Source of the DNA: Shewanellaceae bacterium UBA2521
GTDB taxonomy: Bacteria; Pseudomonadota; Gammaproteobacteria; Enterobacterales; Shewanellaceae
Direction: 5' to 3'
Assembly (NCBI GenBank): GCA_002341165.1
Contig: DDNL01000091.1
Span: 1 to 24,246 of the forward strand
DNA length: 24,246 nucleotides
How positions within the stretch are numbered: the stretch's first letter is position 1; each line of letters opens with the position of its first letter. Positions 6,114 through 18,100 of this stretch are shown one piece after another. The notes under the pieces were generated by a model, which worked only from the letters and a program-made list of their open reading frames with translations, made no database searches and had not been told where the DNA came from. The translations under genes were made by a program, and so were the position numbers.

Positions 6114-9100
6114 ATGGATTATTTTTGGAGTAAAAGTTTAGGATATTTACTGACAGGGGAGTATACAGGAGGGAATTCAGATGAGTTAGTTCTTGCCGCA
6201 GGTTTCGGTGGAACGATTAAAACTTATGATGGTGATGATCACATCATCTTGTCATCTCTAGATACAAAAATAGAAACGGGTTCTGGAGATGATAGCATCT
6301 ATGGTGGCAACGTTCTACTTGATGTATTAGATACCTCAGGGAATTTAGAGGTCTATGGTGCATCAGGATCAATTTCGGTCGATAAGGTGCAAAACGGTAA
6401 CTTAAAACTGATGTCGGGTGCAGGAAGCTTGTCTGTATTGCATTATGGAGATAAGGGCAATGTGAGCACGAAAAGTGTTTCCGGAAGCTGTACAATCGAT
6501 CGTTTCGGTATGAAGGGCCATATTTTTGTTGATACCGCTTCGGTATATACCAAAATTCATCGCAGTTATCGTAATGAAGATATTACACATTATTCGCAAA
6601 CTCAAGGAGATATTGTTTTAAAAGGCGCAAGTTGTGCTGTGGATATTTGTTCCAATGTCTCGCAAGGGCATATTTTATTTGAAGGTGTATCCAGTTATAA
6701 CCATATCATTCGCGAGGGCTACCATAACAGTAAGGGAGATATTCATTTTATAGGTGCAGGAGGCTATAACACCATCAAGCATCTTGGTATCGGTGGAAAT
6801 ATTTTTTTTCAGGGTGCAGGGATTGGAAATGATATTGAAAGTAAAGCGCATTATGGCTCTATTTACTTTTCAGGCGGCGGCTTAAAAAATAAAGTGAATT
6901 ATGCAGGCCAATATGGCGATATTCATTTTATGGGCAGCGGTGCAGAAAATGAAGTGACTCACTCAGGTTATCGAGGCGATCTTCTTTTTGAAGGTATGGG
7001 TGCTTTCAACCATGTGACTTCACGTGCTAAGTATGGTGATTTAACCTTTATAGGCAATGGTGCCGCAAACTGGATTACACGTACTGGTCAGCAAGGTGAT
7101 CTCAAATTTATAGGTGCAGGTTTTGCCAATGTGATTGAACATGATGTGAGTCGAGGCAACATGTATGTTGAAGCCTTAGGCGCTTATAACCTGATCATGC
7201 ATTCGGGTAAAGGTTCCTATACAGCACAACTTCTTTCATACGGTAATATTTCAATTCATGAGGGTACAGGCGACAGTCAAGTCTCGATGATAGGAGGTTT
7301 GAATACGCACACACATATAGGTCATGGCGACGGTATGTGGCGTGCTTTAGGTGGCGCTAACGTGATGGTGCAACAAGGTCGAGGCCATTTGACCAGCATC
7401 TTGGCAGGAGGTTTAAACGTATTGCAAAAGTCAGGTGACGGTAACCTTTCGGTAATGGCTTTAGGTTTAGGCAATGTTATCACGCACCTCGGTTCAACAG
7501 AAAAAAAATCCAGTACAAATTTGCTGAGCTTCGGTGGTGCCACGGTTTTGACCAAATCAGGTAAAGGTGATGTGAAGGCTAGTTTATTCGGTGGTTTGAA
7601 TGTCTTAACACATGTAGGTGACGGCAATACAACAGGCATGATGATAGGCGGAGCCAATATATTCACCAAAATCGGTCGAGGCAACACAATAGGATTGATG
7701 TTCGGAGCTGGTAATGTGATGCACCATGTCGGCGATGGCAAAACGCTTGGCGTCATGCTTGGTGCAGGTAATATATTTACAAAACTTGGAGATCAGAGCA
7801 CAACGGGAATATTGCTGGGCGCAGGAAACTTTTTTACCCACGTAGGTCATGGCAAAAATTTTGTTGTGATGGCGGGCTTGGCGAATGTGTTGACCCACGT
7901 GGGTGATGGCGAGCTCTATGCTTTAATGCTGGCTCAAGCCAATATCATGACGCAAGTGGGTGATGGTGAAACGATTTTAGTCATGGCAGCTCAAGGTAAC
8001 ATCGCAACAAAAGTGGGTGATGGTGACATCACAGCCGTGATGTTCGGTCAAATGAATATCTTAACCCACGTTGGAAGAGGCCATGATGTGAGCTTGATGT
8101 TGGGACAAAGCAATGTCCTCACTTCGGTTTTTGTAGACGAATCGGTCGCTTTAATGCTGGGACAACAACAAGTTTTTACCCATATTAGCGATGGCAAAAC
8201 CATTGGGCTTATGGGAGCACAGCATCAGCTCATGACCAAGGTTGGAGACGGCTTAACGGTCGGCGCTCTACTGGGTCAACACAACATCATGACCCATGTC
8301 GGCGGGGGGATCACAGGCGCATGTATCTTTGGTGAAACCAACCTTATCACCAAAGTCGGCGACGGCTTGATGGCGGTGGTTGCTGCAGCGCAGTTCAATG
8401 TCATCACCCATGTCGGTGACGGGATGACGGTCGCAGCTTTGGGTGGATATTACAACGCGTTAACGAAGATAGGCAACGGACCGACTTTAGGTATATTGGC
8501 ATCTAAAGTGGGGAACGCTTTAACGCATATTGGTCATGACACAACACTCGGCATAACGCTGGGCAAATTCAATATCGTCACCAAAGTCGGAGATGGCGAT
8601 CTTATAGGTTTAGGCTGGGGAGATTCAAATACTTTTACTCAGGTCGGTCATGGCAATCATTATCAGTTTGCCAAAGGTAAGCTTAATATCATGACGCATG
8701 TGGGTGATGGTCGTGCTGTACTTGCTGCTCGAGGCCACACTAACGTACACACTCATATAGGTGATGGTGATGAGTATATAGGCTTTTCAGGCGATTATAA
8801 TGTGGCTACGCAGGTAGGCAATGGGGAACAAACGATTTTAACGCAAGGTCGACTCAATGCGATCACCCATGTAGGACAAGGTGCGCAGTATGCAGGTATA
8901 TGGGGTGAAGCCAGTGCTGTGACTCAAATAGGCGATGGGCGACAAGTCGTGATTGCAAAAGGGAAAGCCCATAGTACGACCTTAGTCGGTGATGGTCTTC
9001 ATGTGATGCTGGGTTATGGTGATGCGCTCGTGAGTACTCACATAGGCCATGGTACTTCGGTTCATGTTGGCTGCGGTAAATTGAATGTACATACCAAAAT

Positions 9101-12100
9101 CGGTGATGGCGGTATGATTTCCGTTATGAAGGGTAAGCTCAATGCAACCGTGCAGATAGGACATGGTACCACAGTTCATATCAACGAAGGACGACAAAAT
9201 GTACTGCTTAAAGTGGGGCATGGCGATGTGTATAGTCTAGGTGTTGCAACCAGTAAAGGTCGTGCTCGGGCGCAAATGATCTCTTTTTTAGATGATTTAA
9301 AACAGACAGGGTTGAGTATTTTAGGTGGGCAAGCGATTCATTATTTAATACAAGGTCAACACCCATTAGACAAACCTGTACAGATTGATATGGATAAACA
9401 GACACAACTCAACGGTTTTGATGTCCACAAAATCAATACACTCAATACCAACCTAACTGAAGTAGCCTTACCTGAAACGCATGCTTTGGATGCACCTCAA
9501 CAACAGAGTTTTAATCAAGACACAGAACAAAATGCAGCCATGTTACAAGATGCGACCCAACATCAAGGAAGCGAAGCTGTACTTGAACATGTCGCACAAA
9601 ACAAAGAGTACGCTCAAGATTATCGTAAAATTTTAAAAAATGAGAAAAAAGAACAACTCAAGAAAGCAACTCAACTCAGTGATTCGATCGAGCATACAGA
9701 TCAGCAAAAACTCACACTAGACATGCAAAGCGTGCGTGAAAAGCTTGAACATGAAGCGCAGTCAATCAAGCAAAAAATAAAAGAGTGGACGCAAGAATTG
9801 GAGCAATTTGGGCAATGGAAGCCTTCATTGTCGCAAACAACAGCTGTGCAATCGAACATATTAGATGATTTCTCGGCATCACTCGCAAGGGATCGCCAGC
9901 AAGCTGTGATCACACAAGTTGAGCACAGTACACAAAAATTAGAGCATGTAAAACAAAGTATGCATAAAGCTCAAAAAACATTTCATGCCAACTTGATGAC
10001 ATCGATAACTGAGAGAGATGCCGCGACAGAGCGTAAGCATACCGCAATCCAAAATAAAGATGCAGCATTAGAGAAAGCCCATCAAGAAAAGCGAGCAGGA
10101 CTTGAGCGTGCTCAAGATGCACGCATGGAAGAGCAACGAGCAGTGGGCGCTGTAGAGGTGGCGACGTCAGCTCAAGACCAATCCATCAATCAAGCCATAA
10201 GTGAACATTCAAAAGAAGAACATGATGTTTATAACTTCGTAAATCAACAAAAGGCATTGCGGCAAAGACCCTTAGCAACTCATGAAGCACAAGATGAGAT
10301 CCCCTTAACCTCTGATGATCCTGAATCTGTCGGATTCAACTTAGAAGTATCTGAGCTGGATAAAAAGACCTCACCACAAGCATCACACCCAGACGAACAT
10401 GCTTTAGATGACGTCGAAGAACAATTAAGTAATGCAGTGATGATGATGCAAATTAGAATGAACCGCCTACGTCATGTAACCACTTTACCCGATCCACAAC
10501 AAAAGAGCGCGTTATTGCCTGAACTCACTGTTGATCTACCAGAGCCGTTGGCCGAGTCCGCTGATTCGTCCAACACCAAGTCAGCATCCATATCTGCTTC
10601 CTCTTCTGTGACTGTCACAGGATTAAACTTTGAAGGATTAGATGATGTGATATCAAGCAACCCACTGATATCGAAAACATCTCTGATCGAAAGCATGCGC
10701 GCACAAGGCCATATTGAAACACCAGATATAACGCAGGTCAGTCATGCTTTGCACCTGTATCATCTAGCTCTCAATGAAACAGATGTGCTCAATGAAAAAA
10801 CCGTGAAAGCTTGGATAGAGCTACGTGAAGCCATACAAAAATGTATCTTAATATATCCAGATATAGCATCGTCATCGACATGGATTCAGCTTTCTGAACA
10901 CATGTATAAGCAACAACATATTTATTTAAATCAATTAGATGACTTAGCTTTGAAAGAGATGATCTTGCAGCCTTTTAAATACGAGAGCCTTATCGAGGCC
11001 ATGATCCAAAGCTCAAACTCTGAAGCATCTCTCATCATCAATCCCTTTAACCAACTTGTCTTTGATACGGAATCGTATCGTGCTACAGAGCTCATTGAAG
11101 ATGTCCGTGCAGCCAGAGCAAAAGCAGTGCAATATATACAAGGTGTCGTGGCCTATGCTCATGATGCATCAGCACTGGATATCATCAGTCAAAAAGCCGA
11201 GATTTATCCATTTTTAGATGATCAAATCGGCATGGATGCCAAGCAGATACTGGAAGTGCATCATCAGATTATCATATCTCAACAATCTGAACAGATACAT
11301 TTTATTTTGGATGCGTTGTCCTTAAACGCTTCGATCACAACACTGGAGCAGCTCAAACAGGGTTTAAGTCAGGTGTATCATCCTCTTGCAGTGTGTTACT
11401 TACAGGACCATATTTCTTTTTTACGTGAACATCAGGATCGCAGCTTAACCCGTCAAGACATGGAAGGATTACAGCATTTTTTATATCAAAATCAACCCAA
11501 GATAAAACGGTGTATTGAATTATCGGATTCCATTTATTTTACCGACGGTACAACAAACTACAGTGAAGCTCAGTATAAAGTGATCAAAGAGTTGCTCAAA
11601 GTGCCTGATGCATTGGTTGACAAGCTTTTTAATACACAGATAAAACTATCTTTATATAAGCGCATATTGGGAATCAGTCCTCAACTTAAAATTGAATTAC
11701 AGCGCAATCAAGGCCAAGGCTATCGTCTTCCTCTGGATAAGAATGAAACCCAAAGCATGGGCTGTTATGATCCGGAAAAAAACAAAATAATTATCGCAAT
11801 GAATCTCGATGCATCAGGCAATTGGAATCTACCTTCAGAGGAGCAAGCGGCTACCATCAATCCTGTTTTACATGAATTAGGTCATGCTGCTGATTTTATT
11901 CTGGGTGAACACCTATCCACGAGATGTTTATCGCATCAACGAGATTTTCTCCAAGCATGGCAACGTCAAAAGAGTCAAAGTCATTTAGACGATAACTATA
12001 TCCATGGATTTTATGGTGTCAGTGAAATGTTTGCCGAATCTTTTGCAAGTTTATATGCCCGCCCAACTTATATAGGGTCCCATGATCAGCAATTACATGA

Positions 12101-15100
12101 AGCAGAACGCGTCGTCGATCATCACATCAACCTTTCCTTTGATGCTTTATGTCTCAACCCCTCCAAAGAAGTTCAGCTCAATGAGACGCCCAAAAAAAAC
12201 GCACTCACTCAAGTCGATAAAGAAGGTAGTTTTGAGCTGATACAAGATGTGTATCGACATCTTGATCAAGACCATCCAAAGCAAAGCTCTCATAACTTAA
12301 AAGGTTATATGGCAACACCTGGTATTCAGCCTATATCGAATATGCGCTTGCTACACCAAGACAAAGATGAACTTATGGATATCATTATTTCGGCAATCTA
12401 TGTTGCAGAACGACGCCATTTATTTCTAGAAAATGAGGCGATTGAAATCAAAATAAAAGACCAAGATTTGGTTAAGATTGCAACACTTTACTATCAATCT
12501 ACATTAGAGCATCAATGGAAGAAACGCCGAGAGCTGATCCAAAGTATTCACGACATCGGATACTCGATGACACCTAACGAGACGGAAACGAAACCTCTGG
12601 CATTTTGGTCTGGCAGCATGTTCTTCAAAGCTAAAAGAGCTGAATTGGAAGAAACAGCAGGTCAGAGTTTCACCTTTGATATTGATCTACCAGGAATTTC
12701 TATCTTACACGAGATCAATAAAGCCTTTGCTACGGAAGCTGCCCACTTTTATAAAGAAAGTGATCAGGCTTTAAAGGTAGAAAAATATGAAATGATTACA
12801 AACGCAACACTGCATAACATTACATACTGGAGTTCATTTTTTGCAACCATGGCCCGTTCGGACGTCCATGTTATCGCACCTCATTTATCGGTCGGCAACT
12901 TCTTTTGGAATGCAGAGCTCCCCATATTAAGGTCTTTACAAAAAAGTGGCCAAGTTAAAGAACTACGTTTAATTGATAGAAAATCATCTTTAACACTAAC
13001 TCAAGAGGATCAAGCGCTTGGTGTACCGCTTTTAGAAGGCCCAGCGCAAGTACGCTTTGAATTTTATGAAGGCCCTCGCAAGAAAGCTATACTGTCAAAA
13101 CATCCTTTCTTAGGTGAACGCTCGACCATTACGGTTAAAAACTTTAAGCCTAACTTCCTTGAAACAGCGCTGATAAAACATAAATTATTTTATACGCACA
13201 GAAAAGAGCGCAATGTTTATGCCTTGGTGAAAGAAAATCAAGTCATTTTAGAACCTTGGCCTTTACAAACTGATGGCGCTAAGAAGCACATTTATTTTGA
13301 CCATATGTTGGATGTGAATCAGCCTGAGGATATCAGGCTTTTACGATCCATTGAACGCTTTTTATTAGGAAGCTATCAAGATTATGCAGCCATTCCCACA
13401 GCACTGAAAGTGACCAGCGATCAGATTTTAGATACCAGTTCAACTGATGCGGCCTCGAAAGTGTTAGCTACGAAAACAAAGGGGATTTGGTCTCTGGCTT
13501 CGCACATCAGTCCCTTGAAGGTTCAACACACAATGCAACAACTTGAGATCATGCCTGAGTATCAGCTTATGGATCATCAGGCTTTGCAGTCTGCTTTACA
13601 TGATTTTTATGCCTATTTTACTCAAGATACACTGAACCTAGAGCAAGCCGAAGCGATCATTTTAAATTTACAAAACAAAATAAACGAACAAATCCGTCTG
13701 CAAGATTATTTAGGTATATCTGATCAAGCACCTTATTCGCAAAAGTTACAGGATTTGTCTCATCAGGTTAAACGCTACGCTCATGCTTATAAAGCAGAAA
13801 TACCAAATGTTCGAAGCAAAACTCTGCACTCGATTACAGAAGCTGATCAACAGGCTTTAGTGTTACAACCTACATACGATTTAAATAAACTTTTAGATGA
13901 ATTAGATCGGGTTATTTTACCGGCAAAGTCTTTAGCAGAACAAGTTGAGCTGGCGCAAGTTCAAGACTTATACCGCATTGAGCATCCAGAGCATACGCAA
14001 ACTTACTACGCATTGCTCACATCAGAAGACCAAATCAAAGACTACCAAGATTCAGGATATCTTGTTCAGCAAGAAAACCATCTCTTTCGGTTACATCTTA
14101 CGGATGAAACGTTAGCTGAGCCCGATAAGTACATTCATTTTGATGCTTCGATATCAAGCGAGCAGCAAACAACATGGAAGCAAAATGTATTAGAATATTT
14201 TACGTCTTATCAAGATATTCCCCAAAAAATATGGATGAGTCCAGATCGAATTTGGGTCATATATCCAGAGCAGCTCCAACGTAAGCTCGCAGCTGTACAA
14301 GATCATGGCTTTTGGAAACTATGTCGCGAATTTGAATTGATGGCGCCTGAGACGTTACCCAAGCCAGGAACCTGGTCAAACAAATATGCAATCGAGGCCT
14401 ATTCCACACTTAAAAGCTTGTTAACAAAGCAGCACCAGTTGATGATGCAAGATGAAGTGCCAGATGTGCTCATTACAAAGCATTTGAAGAAATTACAAGA
14501 TACGCTGACCTTGTATATGGCGCGATTTATGCCGCCACCCAAAGAGCTCAACTTATTAAAAGAGCAAGTTCATGCTTACCAAAAGTTTTATGATCATGTT
14601 ACCCATGATTTTCAAGCATTAGGTCGTGATAGTCCTCATATCGATTTTAACATAGATGAATTACTAGATAATGCGGGCTTAACTGCTGAGGACTTAAATC
14701 AAAATGTAGCTGAGCCAGATATTGAATTTTTAGATGATACACGACCACAAGAATCGTTGCACAGACCTGAGCCAGAGCATGCGGATTTGCCTACGCTAGA
14801 AGGTTCTGATGTGGCGTCTTTTTTTGAGCAGCAAAATCAGAACGCTACACAACAACCTGCTGTTTTGCCTGAACCGCAGCCTGGAAGCTCGCATCAAGGT
14901 CAGCGGCCTTCAGGAGCTCTAACAGGATTAGCTCCCACTCCAGTGCAACCTCGGTATTCCATCCCACAGTCTGGAAGCTTACATCAAGGTCAGCGGCCTT
15001 CAGGTGTTCTAACAGGATTAGCTCCCACTCTAGTGCAACCTCAGTATTCCATCCCTCAATCTGGAAGCTTGCATCAAGGTCAGCGGCCTTCAGGTGTTCT

Positions 15101-18100
15101 AACAGGAGTCGCACCCACTCTAGTGCAACCTCAGTATTCCATCCCTCAATCTGGAAGCTTACATCAAGGTCAAAGGCCATCAGGTGCTCTAACAGGATTA
15201 GCTCCCACTCTAGTGCAACCTCAGTATTCCATCCCTCAATCTGGAAGCTTACATCAAGGTCAAAGGCCATCAGGCACTTCAGTAGAGGTGGTACCCGACC
15301 CAGTACAACCTCAGCATTTCGAACCTAATTGGTATCAAGATCAAAGTCTGACAGGTCGTGAGAAAATTCGTATCAATCCATATACGCAAAACATAGATTT
15401 GGAGACTAATTTTCAACCAGAACATCCCACGCTTACTCAAGAAGAAAATAATCAGGTCCTCAACAATATTCGTGATATGATCAAACATCAATATAAAGAA
15501 TATGCAGTAAAAATCTTTGGAAAAATTTTAAATCAATTGAATTATGCCGATTTATCCCATGATGGATACGGTCTTGACTTAAATGGATACCGCAAAATAC
15601 GGAGGATTATTTCTAGAGAAGAAGAAGCTTTAATCCGAAAGATAATAGGTGAAATAGGATTTAATACGCGGGCATCGACGTTATCGGGTGCGCTCAAAAG
15701 ATTAAAAGTAAAACGTCCCATGGCGTATTACTATTTGTATGATCACAATCTAGAGTTGTTTCGTAACTGGAACACCAATGAGAATCTCCGTTTTAAACAT
15801 GTGTATCAATTAAAAAAATTTTTTGATCAACACAAACAAGGTCTATTAAATTATGAGTCGATAGCCCAAAAAATTAAATTTTCTATCAATGTGACTGAAG
15901 ATAACGCACTGCGTCATAAGGTTATTCATGCGCTTAGAAATGTACCCAAACCCTTAATACGAGACCTATTTCGAGATACATCACTGAGTATAAAAATTGT
16001 GAAAGACTCGATATACTATGAATTTTCTGAGCCTAATCAAGCAAATATTGATCTGTCGCAAGTGAGTTCGATGTATTCGATTTTAAAAAATGAAATTGTC
16101 TTAGCTGCAAACTATGCTTACCGACCACAGCAAGGCTTGGTCACTTGGGACTTAATCGAAAGTCATGCACAACGCAATGATGTGGTATACCAACTAGGTC
16201 ACGCCATCGATATTCTCGTAGGGAGGACACGTCAACAGAATGGTTTATCAACCTATGCACTATTGAGCCAAGATCCTGATTTTATTCGTGCTTATGAGCA
16301 AGACTTTCATCGCTTAATACTGAACCGTTATACAGAAGGCGACATTGTACGTGCAAGGCAGATAACTTTTGCTGAAGTATGGTCTAAAGTGTATGGCTTG
16401 AACCAAGAAAGACGCTTCGAAGTTGAAAAGTGGCCTGCTCTTGAGCAATATTTACGGCGCGTCTATCCAGAAAATTATAACCCCCTCGGTGCAACGTCCA
16501 CACACGATCACACCAAGCCCGTAAGCACTTGGAAGCAAGTTGAGGTCGTGGCGAGCTCTTTAAAACATAACAGTCGCTTTGATAGTCAAATTATTATTCA
16601 AACCGAAGACGATCCTATTGCAGTCAAATCCGCAGCAAGTTTGGTGGGCAAACATCCTCAAACTAGCGTTTTGGTGCAATTAGATAAAAAAGGTCAATAC
16701 CGTATTTTACATGGTGATCCAAAAAGCATATCAGGTCGAGTCCGTTGGCAAGTTGTGGGTCATGGTCAACAAGACGTAGCGGGAAGTGATACGAAGATGA
16801 GCAGTCATACACCAGAAGAGCTGGCCACATTACTGAAAAGATTCTCAGATGACTTTAACGAAACGCATCAAGTTCATAGCCAAGCAGAGTATGTGAGCCT
16901 TGTAGGTTGTTCTTTAATGAATCGAGACAAAAAAGAGGGGTTTGCCAAGCAGTTTATGCAAGCACTCAAAGCACAAGGGATACGCACTCAGGTTGCAGCA
17001 CGCGTGACAGCCGTAGGAGTCAATGATCAAGGGCGTAAAGGAACGAAGATTACAGAGAATCAATGGGGTGTGAAGCAACATCAAAACAAAGTTGTACTGA
17101 AATGGAATGAGCAAGATGCCATCACCGTATCACAAGAGCGCATCCATAATGGCGTTGCTGTAAGCGATATCGATTTAAGTCGTGTCGGTAAATCGGCTTC
17201 TCATAAGACGTTAAAAGGGCATATTTCAACAATTCACCCTACGCACACGATACCGAAACCAAAGCAACATAAAACAGCACCCCGTAAATCAAAAACATCA
17301 TTTCGGTTCGATTGGTCGGGAAATGTGGATGTTGTGGTGGGCTTAGGAGAATACATAGGCGTAAAATATGGTTCTTCTAATGTGGTGCTCAAATGCGGTG
17401 CAGGAGGTTTCAAAACATTACTGGCAGGCGATCAAAATTTTGCAGGACATATAGGTGATGGTACCTCGAAATACAGTGTTGATTTGAATGGCTATCAAGC
17501 TTTTGAGGGGATTCAAATTTTAGTTGGACATCGTAATTTAGTTTTTAATCAGGGGAAGAGTAATGATACGATTCTGATGCTAGATGGCTCCATTATGCCA
17601 CCTGTGATCGTGTTTCCATTTGATGCAGCACATCTTATGACGAAGTCATTAAATGAATTAGCCAATTACGATGGTGAATCTGATTCTGTCATAACACAAG
17701 ATGAACAATGGAATGTGGCTGGAGCAAAAAAATTTGCAGCTTCTTTTTCTAGTTTCGATCAAACGAGTTCGGTCGCTTATAACCAACTTACTCATTTAGG
17801 TGCAAAGCATAGCCGAAGTGCGAGAGGAATTAATTACGATTTAGAAGCAACATTAAATAAACAGTGGAATCAGGTGATTTCAGGAGCTGCGGGCTCTAGT
17901 GAACCCATGACGCGCCATCAAAAGCTCAATGAGCTCAATCAAACCCTAGAAGCTAATATTGCTGTCGGCGGTCAAGGTGCTGATATCATCGTTACACATG
18001 GGAAATTTAATTTTGTTTTTGGTGATCATGTTCAAAGTATTTTGGATATCAACCTAGGCTCTTTATTTGCTTTAACAACACAAGCTTATTCTGCATCAGG

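Noticed and set aside
7322..7756. Minus-strand 144-codon proline-rich ORF
   Set aside because: Antisense of the MARTX B repeats; the proline-rich composition is the complement of GGT/GGC codons, and there is no ribosome binding site.
14845..15270. Minus-strand 141-codon ORF with a repeated sequence
   Set aside because: It is the antisense shadow of the 90-bp tandem repeats in the MARTX gene; the repeat period is a multiple of three, so the opposite frame stays open too.
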